Assembly: GCA_036404435.1 (NCBI GenBank)
Contig: DASWZN010000019.1
Location: 1-64,000 of the forward strand
Source: DASWZN01 sp036404435
GTDB taxonomy: Bacteria > Acidobacteriota > Terriglobia > Bryobacterales > Bryobacteraceae
Length of the DNA stretch: 64,000 bases
Direction of reading: 5' to 3'
Shown: positions 51,497-60,142 of the stretch, one piece after another
Layout: every line of letters begins with the position of its first letter
Numbering within the stretch: the first letter of the stretch is position 1
Notes under the pieces: model-generated
Told to the model about the DNA's origin: nothing
Database searches by the model: none
The model's input: only the letters and a program-made list of their open reading frames with translations
Program-made: the position numbers and the translations under genes

Positions 51497-52903
51497 TCAC
51501 ATGGTTCGCAGCCACACCTCGACGCGCCGGTTCTTCTGCCGCCCCTCCTCAGTTTCATTCGACGCCACCGGATTGGCGGCTCCAAAGCCGGTCACCGTGG
51601 CGGGAACGATGCCTCTGCGGCGGAACTCGTCCGCCACCACGCTGGCCCTGTTGACGGAGAGCGCCTGGTTCGTCTGGCTCGTACCGATCGAGTCCGCAAA
51701 GCCGCACAGCACGATTCCGCCGCGCCGGTGTCCCGGGGTCGAGAGGAAGCCCGCTACGCGGTCCAAGTCCGCCAGCGCTCTATTGTCCAGGCCACTGCTT
51801 CCCGTTTGGAAACGGAAGTTCAGGGAGAGCCGCTCGGCGCCGGAGATCGCGCTCATGTATTCGGGAGCGGAGTTCGCGGCGGCCGCGGCGGATTCCGCCT
51901 TCACGTTCAACTCCACAAACCCGTTCTGCGCCACGATGTCCTGGCCGTCGCTCCCCAGCGCGAACTCGACGAACCGGCGCACCAGGGGATTCGACGAAGC
52001 CGCGGTGTAAAGGAAAAGCCGGCGCGACAGTAGGTAGTCTTCGGTGGCCACCGTGAGGCGGTTGGGCACCAGAGGAGTGGTTCCCGGCTCCCAAACCGCG
52101 ACCGCTTTCGCGCTGCGTATGTAGGGCAGGCCGATGAACCCGATCGCGTCAGGGTCGCCGGCGACGCGGTCGGAGAGCTCGCGGCTGTCCTCGAGGCGCA
52201 CCGCGCCGGCCACAAGCTGACGCTTGCCCAGAACCAGGGCCTTGAAGGTGTCGTAGGTGCCCGACTTGTCGTCGCGCGCGAGCACCTTGATCGCTCCGGC
52301 TGCGCCCCCGGCATCCTGCCAATTCGCGATCTCGCCCGTAAAGATCTTCCCGATCTGGCCCAGGCTCAGGGCCGCCACGGCGTTGCTCTTGTTCACAATG
52401 ATGGCCAACCCGTCCAGTCCCACCACATGCTCGCACGCCGGCGAGGTCATATCGCCCAACTTGGCGAGCGCCGACGCTTCCTCGGGTTTGGCCCGCCGCG
52501 AGGCCATGCCGATGTCGCACTTCCCCGCCGCCAGATCCGGAAACGCGGTTGCCGAGCCGTGGGCCTGGATCTCAATCGACTTCGGGCGCGCATCGCCGGG
52601 CATGGTCCCCAGCACGTTGAATTCGTCGGGGCGCGGTCCGGCCACGGTCCTTACCGACTGGGCGCCCTGGCGCTTGAGGAACGCCTCCGCCAGCGCGCCA
52701 GCCAGTTGCGCGCCGATCGTGTTCGAACCGTGCATACTTAAGATCGTTTCGGGCTGGGCGGGAGCGCCCGCGTTTGCGGTTTGGAAGCTCGCGGGATGGA
52801 GCCGCCACCACGCGACTCCCCCGCCAATCAGGAACAGGCACAAGGCCGCCAGTATGAGCAGGCCGGCAGAGGAACGACGACTCGATTCTCTTTCTTGTGG
52901 CAT
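51497..52903 (-). CDS. PstS-like phosphate-binding domain fused to OmpA-type peptidoglycan-binding domain
   Basis: 468 residues: an N-terminal membrane anchor (residues 14-34), a type-II periplasmic-binding domain of the phosphate family (SMHGSNTIGAQLAGALAEAF, IQAHGSATAFPDLAAGKCDI, IGKIFTGEIANWQDAGG, RDDKSGTYDTFKALVLG), and a C-terminal OmpA domain (LNFRFQTGSSGLDNRALADL, LCGFADSIGTSQTNQALSVN, GFGAANPVASNETEEGRQKN) ending NRRVEVWLRTM. It would hold a phosphate-type sensor or scavenger at the cell wall. No PstCAB is nearby, so sensing or local capture, not ABC import, is inferred. Confidence 0.85.
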   Translation of the reverse strand: MPQERESSRRSSAGLLILAALCLFLIGGGVAWWRLHPASFQTANAGAPAQPETILSMHGSNTIGAQLAGALAEAFLKRQGAQSVRTVAGPRPDEFNVLGTMPGDARPKSIEIQAHGSATAFPDLAAGKCDIGMASRRAKPEEASALAKLGDMTSPACEHVVGLDGLAIIVNKSNAVAALSLGQIGKIFTGEIANWQDAGGAAGAIKVLARDDKSGTYDTFKALVLGKRQLVAGAVRLEDSRELSDRVAGDPDAIGFIGLPYIRSAKAVAVWEPGTTPLVPNRLTVATEDYLLSRRLFLYTAASSNPLVRRFVEFALGSDGQDIVAQNGFVELNVKAESAAAAANSAPEYMSAISGAERLSLNFRFQTGSSGLDNRALADLDRVAGFLSTPGHRRGGIVLCGFADSIGTSQTNQALSVNRASVVADEFRRRGIVPATVTGFGAANPVASNETEEGRQKNRRVEVWLRTM

Positions 52904-53167
52904 AAAGACTTATTTACCAGCCAATTGTTGCAGCCTCATTGCAGAACGGTAAATTATCGGCCTTATTATCCGTTCCGATCGGGTTCATCCACACACAACG
53001 GGGTAGTAATGAAGATGTAACCTGCACCAGCGACAATGGCACAGAACCCGCTACGAGGCGGTTCAAAAAGACCGTGGCTGGCTCCGCTGTCCCAAGCCGC
53101 ACCCAACACGCCGCCGGATCTTCCGGTGCGAACAGCGCTGCCCGTCAACCCACTTCACGACGGAGGC

Positions 53168-53659
53168 ATGGAGCAAATGACTGCTTGTGAGCTTGAGACG
53201 ATCGATGAGGCCGCAACCCCTTCGGGCGACGAGTTGGAGATCGATACGGAAACCCCACCAGCGTCCGCACCTGCCCAGCGCCCTCGCCGCCGCTATCTTT
53301 GGGTGCTCGCCGCCCTGCTCGCCGCCGCCTGTCTGGCCGCGGGCTTCTTCCTGACCGGAGTCGTGGCGACGCCAACCCGCATCGAGCCGCTGCCCTTCGG
53401 ATTCCAGGCCGAGCAGCGCCAGGACCACCTGCTGCTCACTTGGAACCCGGCCGCGCCGGCCGTTCGCGGCGCGACCCGGGCCACGCTCACCATCCAGGAC
53501 GGTCCCGAGACCGAAGACGTCGAGCTGAACCTAGCGGCTCTGCATTCCGGCGGCCTTCGGTATTACCCTGTTTTCGGGAACGTTAGCTTCCGCCTCAGCC
53601 TGGCCAACCCTTCGCACCGAACCGTCAGCGAGCAAGCTCGCCTGAGCCTGCGGCCGTAG
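53168..53659 (+). CDS. Membrane-anchored protein of unknown function
   Basis: 163 residues from the ATG at 53168; a second ATG at 53177 has the better spacing to GGAGG, and the frame is open back to 53036 without a ribosome site. The acidic cytoplasmic head (ETIDEAATPSGDELEIDTET) is followed by RRR, a membrane span (YLWVLAALLAAACLAAGFFL) and a beta-type extracytoplasmic domain (HLLLTWNPAAPAVRGATRAT, GLRYYPVFGNVSFRLSLANP). Such domains resemble FecR- or sigma-linked acidobacterial proteins. The 264-nt gap before it (52904-53167) shows no gene. Confidence 0.6.
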   Translation: MEQMTACELETIDEAATPSGDELEIDTETPPASAPAQRPRRRYLWVLAALLAAACLAAGFFLTGVVATPTRIEPLPFGFQAEQRQDHLLLTWNPAAPAVRGATRATLTIQDGPETEDVELNLAALHSGGLRYYPVFGNVSFRLSLANPSHRTVSEQARLSLRP

Positions 53660-53723
53660 CGTCCGGCGCCACGTTCCCCCAGGCTATAATTCAGGAGTAC
53701 GGGATGAAACTGGGGGAGCCGAG

Positions 53724-54623
53724 GTGCCGATTTTAGAAGAGACCGGTCCGTTTGCCGCCGAACAGGTGGGCGGACTCCTGCGCCGCCTGGCGTATCAGGC
53801 CGGCCGCACCAACAAGTCGCCGCGCGCCAGCGAAGTGCACGACCTCCGGGTCGCCACGCGGAGATTCACGCAGGCCCTGGCCGCCTTCGATACCTGCTTC
53901 TCCACCGAGGAAGTGAAGAAGATCAAGCGCCGGTTGAAGAAGATCATGGGTCTCGCCGGGGACGTGCGGGACTACGACATCGCCATAGAGCTGTTGTCGA
54001 AATTGAAGTCCCCGCCGGCCGCGGTTCTCTCGGCATTTCGGAAGCGGCGCAAGGAGGCGGAGCAGGATTTGACGGGTGCGCTCAAACGGTGGTCGCAGCG
54101 CAGGTCGTACTCCAAATGGAGAACCGTTCTCGAGAGCGCTGGCCGGGGCGGTATCAGCGACGATCCGATCGGGGTCACCGCCAAGCACACCGTGGAGCCG
54201 ATGCTGCGGCAGTTCGTTAGCCGCGGCAAGCGGGCGCTCAGTCCCAAGGCATCGGTTGAGAGGATCCACCGGCTCCGCATCGAAGCCAAGAAACTCCGCT
54301 ACACCCTGGATCTGTTCGCGCCCGTCTACGGGGCGTCCTTCGACGGCTGGTTGGAGCGGATCAAGGCTCTCCAGGACATCCTCGGTATCATCGGCGATTG
54401 CGAAACCGTTCGGGTGATGATCGAGCGCCAGGGCGGCGACCGCAGGATCGAATCCGCGCTCCGAAGGAAGGTGCGCAGGAGGATGGAGGCGTTCCGCCAG
54501 CTTTGGGCCGATTCGTTCTCCGATGCCTCCGTTGACGGCCTGATCGTCCAGATCAACGCGGGGGTGCCCAGGAAGCCCCCGGCTACGAGTGCGCCGCGCA
54601 CGCTGCGGCTAGCCGCGAGCTAG
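53724..54623 (+). CDS. CHAD-domain protein (polyphosphate-binding type)
   Basis: 299 residues, GTG start with GGGGGAG upstream. Almost the whole chain is one CHAD domain: a helical bundle lined with conserved basic and His residues. First half EVHDLRVATRRFTQALAAFD; second half VERIHRLRIEAKKLRYTLDL, with the pseudo-symmetric H-x2-R-x4-K/R pattern repeated. The loop GLAGDVRDYDI and DILGIIGDCETV complete it. CHAD proteins bind polyphosphate and localise to granules. Not linked to a CYTH domain here. A second, split CHAD lies at 62411-63317. Confidence 0.88.
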   Translation: MPILEETGPFAAEQVGGLLRRLAYQAGRTNKSPRASEVHDLRVATRRFTQALAAFDTCFSTEEVKKIKRRLKKIMGLAGDVRDYDIAIELLSKLKSPPAAVLSAFRKRRKEAEQDLTGALKRWSQRRSYSKWRTVLESAGRGGISDDPIGVTAKHTVEPMLRQFVSRGKRALSPKASVERIHRLRIEAKKLRYTLDLFAPVYGASFDGWLERIKALQDILGIIGDCETVRVMIERQGGDRRIESALRRKVRRRMEAFRQLWADSFSDASVDGLIVQINAGVPRKPPATSAPRTLRLAAS

Positions 54624-54666
54624 CAATGCCACAGCATGTCCCGCCTGTCCTGTTGTAGGCTGACGG

Positions 54667-55818
54667 GTGGTGGCGTTCAAGATCCTGATTTCCGCGGGGG
54701 AGGCTTCGGGCGATCTCTACGCGGCGAGCCTGGCGGCCGAGCTGTTGCGGCGGCACGCGGATCTGGAGCTGTTCGGATGCGCCGGGCCGCGGATGCGGGC
54801 GGCCGGTGTGCGGGCTGTCGTGGATTCCGCCAGCCTGGCCGTGGTGGGGCTCATCGAGGTGGTGGCGCACATCCCGCGCATACGCCGGGAGTACCGCAAA
54901 CTACTGGCGGCGGCGCGCGCCGAACGGCCGACCCTCGCCATTCTGACCGACAGTCCCGATTTCCACTTGCGCCTGGCGCGGCGGCTGAAGCGGATGGGAA
55001 TCCCCGTGGTGTACCTGGTAGCGCCACAGGTATGGGCGTGGCGGAAAGGGCGCTTGGCGGCGATGCGGCGGACCGTCGACCGGCTGCTGTGCATCTTCCC
55101 GTTCGAGGAGCCGTTCTTCCGCGAGCACGGCATTCCGGTGACCTACATCGGCCATCCCCTTTCGAGGCTGGTGCGTCCGTCGATCGGCAGGGAGGAGTTT
55201 TTCCGGAAGCACGGGCTGGCGGAGGATCGGCCGCTGGTGGCGCTGCTGCCGGGCTCGCGGCAGGCCGAGGCGGCCCGGCACATGCCCGCGCTCGAGGCCG
55301 CGGCGGCCGAGATTGCGCGCCGGCGCCCGGTGAACCTGGTGTTGGGTAGGGCTGGACTGAGCGATTTTAGGGAACGCATTCCAGGGGGAGCCATCCAAGT
55401 AATTGAAGGTGAAACCTGGGACCTGCTGGCTCACGCCACCCTGGCGCTCGCGGCGAGCGGCACGGTAACGGTTGAGGCGGCTCTGCTGGGGACGCCGATG
55501 GTCACCTTCTACAAGGTCACGGCACTGAGCTGGTTTGCCGGCAGATTTCTGGTGAACGTGCCGTTTTACTCGATGGTGAACCTGATCGCGGGCCGGGCAG
55601 TCATTCCCGAACTGATGCAAAATGAAATGACGGGGGAGCGGCTGGCAGCGGAAGCTCTGAGGCTTCTGGACAGCCCTGCGGCCCGCGAGGAAATGCAGCG
55701 GCAGCTCGAGGCCGTCAGCCGCGCGCTGGCCGGCCCTGAGGACCCGATCGAGCGGGCGGCGGGAATTGTGGATGAGATTCTCGGAACCAACCACGGACGG
55801 CAACCTTCCAAGAATTAG
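54667..55818 (+). CDS. lpxB: Lipid-A-disaccharide synthase
   Basis: GT19 glycosyltransferase joining UDP-2,3-diacylglucosamine and lipid X. 383 residues, GTG start (a second GTG follows it). N-terminus KILISAGEASGDLYAASLAA; PDFHLRLARRLKRMGIPVVY; YLVAPQVWAWRKGRLAAM; FPFEEPFFREHGIPVTYIGH; VALLPGSRQAEAARHMPALE; C-terminal ASGTVTVEAALLGTPMVTFY. Complete. Consistent with lpxC at 20748. Confidence 0.96.
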   Translation: MVAFKILISAGEASGDLYAASLAAELLRRHADLELFGCAGPRMRAAGVRAVVDSASLAVVGLIEVVAHIPRIRREYRKLLAAARAERPTLAILTDSPDFHLRLARRLKRMGIPVVYLVAPQVWAWRKGRLAAMRRTVDRLLCIFPFEEPFFREHGIPVTYIGHPLSRLVRPSIGREEFFRKHGLAEDRPLVALLPGSRQAEAARHMPALEAAAAEIARRRPVNLVLGRAGLSDFRERIPGGAIQVIEGETWDLLAHATLALAASGTVTVEAALLGTPMVTFYKVTALSWFAGRFLVNVPFYSMVNLIAGRAVIPELMQNEMTGERLAAEALRLLDSPAAREEMQRQLEAVSRALAGPEDPIERAAGIVDEILGTNHGRQPSKN

Positions 55819-55842
55819 AAGAGTATTGGGGAGAGACGGAGA

Positions 55843-57819
55843 ATGGCTAAGTTCTGGTTAGCGCTCGCCTTGCTGAGCGCCGCGGCGGTATCGTCTGCCC
55901 AGCAGCGGCCCGTGCGCATCGACGTTCAGCACTACGGCATCGATGCGGAGGTGAATCCGCGGATGCAGACTTTGAGGGCGAAGGCGCAGGTGGAATTCGT
56001 CCCGCAAGAGGAAACCAGCACGGCCACGTTCGAGTTGAATAACGCGCTCGACGTTTCCAAAGTCGAGGACCAGGCCGGGCGGCCGGTGGCCGCGACACGC
56101 CAGCGGCAGAACTTCTCGGTCGTTCTGAACTTCGCGCAACCTCTGGAGAAGGGCAAGCCCGCCCGGCTGGTGTTCTACTATGATGGGCGGTTGACCGGCA
56201 ACGAGGACTCTCCGGTCTTCGGCATCAAATTCGCGGCGCTGCACGACGACCACGGGTTTCTGCTCTATCCGGCGCGCTGGTTTCCGGTGACGGGCTACAC
56301 CACCAGCCGTTTCACGGCCGATTTGCGGATCGCGGTTCCGGCCGGCTACACGGTGCTGGCGCCCGGGATCGAGCGGCACGAGGCGGCCGGCGACGGCGTC
56401 GCCTACAGCTTCAAGTACGACCATCCGTCGTTTCCGGGGAGCATCGCAATCGTGCAGGGCGACCCGGTGCGCGTTTCGTCGGAAGGCGTCAGCACGATGC
56501 TGTATTTCCGCGGGGCCCAGAAGGCAATGGCCAACGCCTACGGGGAGGAGACCGCCCGGATCATGGTCTACTTGACTGGCCTGTACGGCCTGCCGCCGCA
56601 AGCCAACCTGACGCTGGTCGAGACCGAGGATGGCGCGGCGAACGGTTACTCGGCGCCGGGGCTGGTGTTTCTTTCGCCGCAAGGGATCGGCAAGCAGGCG
56701 GCGGTGCGTCTGCTGACCAACCAGGTGGCGCGGCAATGGTGGGGCGCGCTGATCTCGCCCGCGGCGCGCGGCGGTCTATGGCTTACCAACGGCATGGCGC
56801 GGTACTCGGAACTGCTCTATCTGGAGCACGTCAACGGACCTTCGGCGCTCGAATCCGAAACGCACGACCTGTACGTGGACGCGCTCACGATGAACGACGT
56901 GCCGATCAGCCAGACCCCGCGGCTTGACGACTACTCGCCGGAGTTCTGGTCGCTGACGGCCAGCAAGGGCGCGGCCGTGCTGAACATGCTGCGCTACGTG
57001 ATGGGCGACACGGGGTTCGAGAAGCTGGCGCACGAGTTCCCGGGCAAGTACGCCTGGGGCAGCGTGAGGACCGAAGACTTCCAGAAGATGGCGGACGCCA
57101 TCTACGGCCAGAACCTGCGGTATTTCTTCCTGCAGTGGGTCGACTCGAGCGGCGCGCCCGAGTTCAAAATGGAATACACCATCTACCGCACGCAGAAGGG
57201 CGGGCCCAAGGGCGAGGGCGGCTTCCGCGTGATGGGCAAGGTCGCACAGGACCTGGACACGTTCCGCATGCCGGTGGATTTGAAGATCGAGACCGAAGGC
57301 AATCCGGAGCAGCAGCGCATCGACGTGATGGGGACCTCGACCGAGTTTTCGATAGACACATTCGGAAAGCCGAAGACGCTGACCATCGATCCCACCGCCA
57401 AGGTGCTGCGGTTCAGCGATCCGATGCGGGTGCAGGTGGAGATCCGGAAGGGCGAGCAGTTCGCCGAGATCGGCGAATTCAATGAGGCGCTGAAGGAGTA
57501 TCAGAAGGCGCTGGAGGTGAACCGGGCCAGCTCGCTGGCGCACTACCGGATCGCCGAGACCTTCTTCCTTCAGGACAACTACCAGTCGGCGGCCAACGAG
57601 TTCCGGGAGGCGATCAACGGCAACCTGGACCCGAAGTGGACCGAGGTTTGGGCGCACATCAACCTGGGCAAGATTTTCGACATCACGGGGCAGAGGGAGC
57701 GCGCCGTGAGCGAGTACACGCAGGCGGTCCGCACCAAGGACAATACGCAGGGCGCGCAGGAAGAAGCGGCGAAGTACCTGAAGACGCCGTTCGAGAAGAA
57801 GAGCACGGACCAGTCGTAG
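55843..57819 (+). CDS. Secreted M1-aminopeptidase-like protein lacking the zinc site, with TPR tail
   Basis: 658 residues. Signal peptide (residues 1-19), M1-type N-terminal beta domain, a catalytic-fold region, and TPR repeats from about residue 520 (EIGEFNEALKEYQKALEVNR, IAETFFLQDNYQSAANEFRE). Where M1 enzymes have HExxH the sequence is NQVARQWWG (293-301: His to Asn, Glu to Gln, His to Arg). The third ligand region LWLTNGMARY has Asn316 for Glu, and the GAMEN loop is GAANGYSAPG. All zinc ligands are gone while the fold is kept, so it is a binding or scaffold protein, not a peptidase. Starts 24 nt after lpxB. Confidence 0.82.
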   Translation: MAKFWLALALLSAAAVSSAQQRPVRIDVQHYGIDAEVNPRMQTLRAKAQVEFVPQEETSTATFELNNALDVSKVEDQAGRPVAATRQRQNFSVVLNFAQPLEKGKPARLVFYYDGRLTGNEDSPVFGIKFAALHDDHGFLLYPARWFPVTGYTTSRFTADLRIAVPAGYTVLAPGIERHEAAGDGVAYSFKYDHPSFPGSIAIVQGDPVRVSSEGVSTMLYFRGAQKAMANAYGEETARIMVYLTGLYGLPPQANLTLVETEDGAANGYSAPGLVFLSPQGIGKQAAVRLLTNQVARQWWGALISPAARGGLWLTNGMARYSELLYLEHVNGPSALESETHDLYVDALTMNDVPISQTPRLDDYSPEFWSLTASKGAAVLNMLRYVMGDTGFEKLAHEFPGKYAWGSVRTEDFQKMADAIYGQNLRYFFLQWVDSSGAPEFKMEYTIYRTQKGGPKGEGGFRVMGKVAQDLDTFRMPVDLKIETEGNPEQQRIDVMGTSTEFSIDTFGKPKTLTIDPTAKVLRFSDPMRVQVEIRKGEQFAEIGEFNEALKEYQKALEVNRASSLAHYRIAETFFLQDNYQSAANEFREAINGNLDPKWTEVWAHINLGKIFDITGQRERAVSEYTQAVRTKDNTQGAQEEAAKYLKTPFEKKSTDQS

Positions 57820-57831
57820 GGGGGCGGGGGG

Positions 57832-58902
57832 CTACCGCGCCCGCCACTGCTCCCAGTCCTCGCCCACCGCGTCCGTCATCCTCGCGGCGGCGCGGGAGAG
57901 CCACTTGGCGGGCCGTCGCGCCAGGTCGCGGCGAATCGCGGCCGCCTTCAAGGTCCCCAGGTGGATGTTCGCGGTCTCCCATCCCATGGCGCGCAGCAGG
58001 CGGATCTCGTCGCGGCCGGCGGGGAGCGCCGAGAGCTCGATGCGGGCGCAGTCCGGCGCCAGGCGCCGCAGGATCCAGCGCCCTTTGAGCCTCACGAACG
58101 GATCGGCGCAGCGGATGGAGCGGTCCACGATTTTCTGGTAATAGATCGCGCCCTTCTCGCCGAGGGCCCAGACGCACGCCGATGGCGCCGCGGCTTTCGC
58201 CTCGCGGGCCACCCGGCCGCCCTGAAACTCCGCAATGGCGACGAAGCGTTGCCTGCCGAGGCTGCCCATGCCCGCGACGCGGTGCGCGATCCGCAGAGGC
58301 AGGTCCGGATCGGGCATCAGCCGGCGCAGCGCCTTTACCGCGCCGGCGGGCACGGCATCCTTTTTCAGCGGCGTCAGGGCATCGAGCTTCTGCCAGAAAG
58401 GCGCCGGATCTTTGAGCCGGTAGATGGCCATCGCGTGGAGTGCCGGGTGGTCTTCCGCCAGAACGAATGGCCGGCCGCCAGCTTCGATCGCCTTGGCGTA
58501 TCCCTCGAGAATGGCCCCGGCCGCGGCCTCGCGGCCCACAGCCAGGCGGCTTTCCCGAATCGCCAGGTTGACGCTGGTGGCGAGCCGCACCAAGTCGTAA
58601 GCGTAGGGCAGCGGCCACGCTTCGTCGAAGTCGTTGATGCCCCACGCCAGGCGCCCCTCGGCGTCGCGCCAGGTGCCGAAATTCTCGACGTGCAGGTCGC
58701 CAACGGCCAGGGCTTTCGGCGCCGAGGCCAGGTCCGCGCAAACCTGGGGCCAGAGCTGCGCCCAGCGGTAGAAAGTCGCGCGGAGAAACAGGAACGCGCT
58801 CTCGCGCATGCGCTCGTGCTTGAGGTCGAGATCCTGCTTGACGAGCGCGATGCGGCGGAACAGCCAGGCTTCGAACTGGGTGGTGGCAGCGGCGATCTTC
58901 AC
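57832..58902 (-). CDS. DUF2252 protein with kinase-like motifs
   Basis: 356 residues from a GTG that overlaps the sixA stop (GTGA). The DUF2252 family is uncharacterised, but motifs recall aminoglycoside-phosphotransferase-type kinases: AVGDLHVENFGTW (compare the HGDLH-N catalytic loop) and GINDFDEAWPLPYAYDLVRL (compare the metal-binding D of ID-D). Preceding segment HERMRESAFLFLRATFYRW is family-typical. It is last in the run tmk-like, tmk-like, sixA, DUF2252, which points to a phosphotransfer role. Substrate unknown. Confidence 0.8.
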   Translation of the reverse strand: MKIAAATTQFEAWLFRRIALVKQDLDLKHERMRESAFLFLRATFYRWAQLWPQVCADLASAPKALAVGDLHVENFGTWRDAEGRLAWGINDFDEAWPLPYAYDLVRLATSVNLAIRESRLAVGREAAAGAILEGYAKAIEAGGRPFVLAEDHPALHAMAIYRLKDPAPFWQKLDALTPLKKDAVPAGAVKALRRLMPDPDLPLRIAHRVAGMGSLGRQRFVAIAEFQGGRVAREAKAAAPSACVWALGEKGAIYYQKIVDRSIRCADPFVRLKGRWILRRLAPDCARIELSALPAGRDEIRLLRAMGWETANIHLGTLKAAAIRRDLARRPAKWLSRAAARMTDAVGEDWEQWRAR

Positions 58903-59387
58903 GATCCCGCCGCCAGCTTGGGAGTGAGCAGCCACTGGAGCGTGCCGTGCGGCTCGCGCGTGGAGCCGTCCACGTCCAGCCGCAGCAGCGCGCCCTTCTT
59001 GAGATCGATGGCCAGCGCGGGCACTCCCAGAAGATAGCCGCCGATCTCGCTGAGCAGCGGCTCGTGGCCGGCCAGGAGGATTGCCTTCTCGTCGCGATGA
59101 TCGCGGATCTCCCGCCACACCGCCTCCGGCAAAGAGCCCGGAACCAACCCACCCGTGCGGACGATCGTTCCCTTGTAGCCCAAGGCTTCGGCCGCCATCT
59201 CAGCGGTCTGGACGGCCCGGACGTAGGGGCTAGTCAGAACCAGAGAGGGTGCGACGCCCGCGGCCCGCGCACGCTCGAGAACCGGACGCAGCTTCCTGCG
59301 GCCCTCGTCGGTCAATGCCCGATCCTGATCGGACCGGCCGGGCCGGCGCTCTTCCGCGATGGCGTGTCTCAGGATGTAGATTTCCAT
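58899..59387 (-). CDS. sixA: SixA-type histidine phosphatase
   Basis: 162 residues. Histidine-phosphatase superfamily: MEIYILRHAIAEE (catalytic R7-H8), LTDEGRRKLRPVL, LTSPYVRAVQTAEMAAEALG and LLAGHEPLLSEIGGYLLGVP with the second catalytic His. SixA in E. coli dephosphorylates phosphohistidine on HPt/NPr proteins. In this neighbourhood, with Ppx and CHAD genes, a role in phosphate metabolism is likely. Overlaps the upstream kinase-like gene by 19 nt and the downstream DUF2252 gene by 4 nt. Confidence 0.88.
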   Translation of the reverse strand: MEIYILRHAIAEERRPGRSDQDRALTDEGRRKLRPVLERARAAGVAPSLVLTSPYVRAVQTAEMAAEALGYKGTIVRTGGLVPGSLPEAVWREIRDHRDEKAILLAGHEPLLSEIGGYLLGVPALAIDLKKGALLRLDVDGSTREPHGTLQWLLTPKLAAGS

Positions 59388-60142
59388 GCGCGTTTCCGCC
59401 GCGTCCGTTTCGGTGGCGCCACCGGCTTTGGTTCGATGCGGCTTCCGTGGAACTCCAGCGCCCCGATGTGCTCTTGCAGCTCTTGGAAAATTGCGTCTGC
59501 CGGCCGGCCGGCGTCCACCACCGTGAAGTTGTAGCGCTTGGCCATCAGGTCCAGCGCCCGGATGATGCGCGACTGGTAGCGAATGAAGCTCTGGCACATG
59601 TCGGCGCCGAACCGCATGTCCATGCCGCTTTCCCAGTAGTCGAACGCGCCGCGGCCCAGAACCACGCGCCTCACCAGGTCTTCGACGCCGGCGCGCAAGT
59701 AGTAGACGGCGTGCGGCACCAGCGCGAAGCCGGCTACCTGCTCGATCCAGCGGCGGTCCTCGCCGCGCGCCACCGCGCGGGCCATGATCGAGAAAATGTA
59801 GCGGTCGATGAGGACCACGAAGCCGGCGCGGAGAGCGGGAACGATCTCGTTCTCCAGGCGGTCGGCAAAATCCGTGGTGTAGAACAGGGTCATCGCAATG
59901 GGACCCAGGGTGTTCCCGAGCATGGCCTCTTTGATGCCCTTGCCCGCCAGGGCGGACCGCGCCATGCCGGTGTCGAGCACCGCGTGGCCCTCCTGCTCGA
60001 GCCACTGGCGCAGGCGCGCCACCTGCGTGCTGCGGCCCACCGCGTCGGGCCCTTCAATGACGATGAGCTTGCCGTGCAATTCCGCGGGGTCTATGCCCGG
60101 CAGCGGCTCGCTATAAAACTGCAGCGGCTGTAGCGCCGGCAC
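59369..60142 (-). CDS. Thymidylate-kinase-like P-loop protein with altered Walker A (copy 1)
   Basis: 257 residues. Fold marks of dTMP kinase: GKLIVIEGPDAVGRSTQVAR near residues 24-43 and VVLIDRYIFSIMARAVARGE (the DRY motif). In the P-loop the invariant lysine is arginine (R37 in GPDAVGRST), so normal ATP binding is doubtful. The C-terminal tail is basic (PPKRTRRKRAWKS). It overlaps the second, intact kinase-like gene by 32 nt; I infer the two products pair, one catalytic, one regulatory. Not near holB or dnaX, so not the housekeeping Tmk. Confidence 0.75.
   Translation of the reverse strand: MPALQPLQFYSEPLPGIDPAELHGKLIVIEGPDAVGRSTQVARLRQWLEQEGHAVLDTGMARSALAGKGIKEAMLGNTLGPIAMTLFYTTDFADRLENEIVPALRAGFVVLIDRYIFSIMARAVARGEDRRWIEQVAGFALVPHAVYYLRAGVEDLVRRVVLGRGAFDYWESGMDMRFGADMCQSFIRYQSRIIRALDLMAKRYNFTVVDAGRPADAIFQELQEHIGALEFHGSRIEPKPVAPPKRTRRKRAWKSTS

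Noticed and set aside
59369..60142. Housekeeping thymidylate kinase (tmk)
   Set aside because: The P-loop lysine is arginine and the gene is paired with a second homologue inside a phosphate-related cluster, so the symbol tmk was not assigned.
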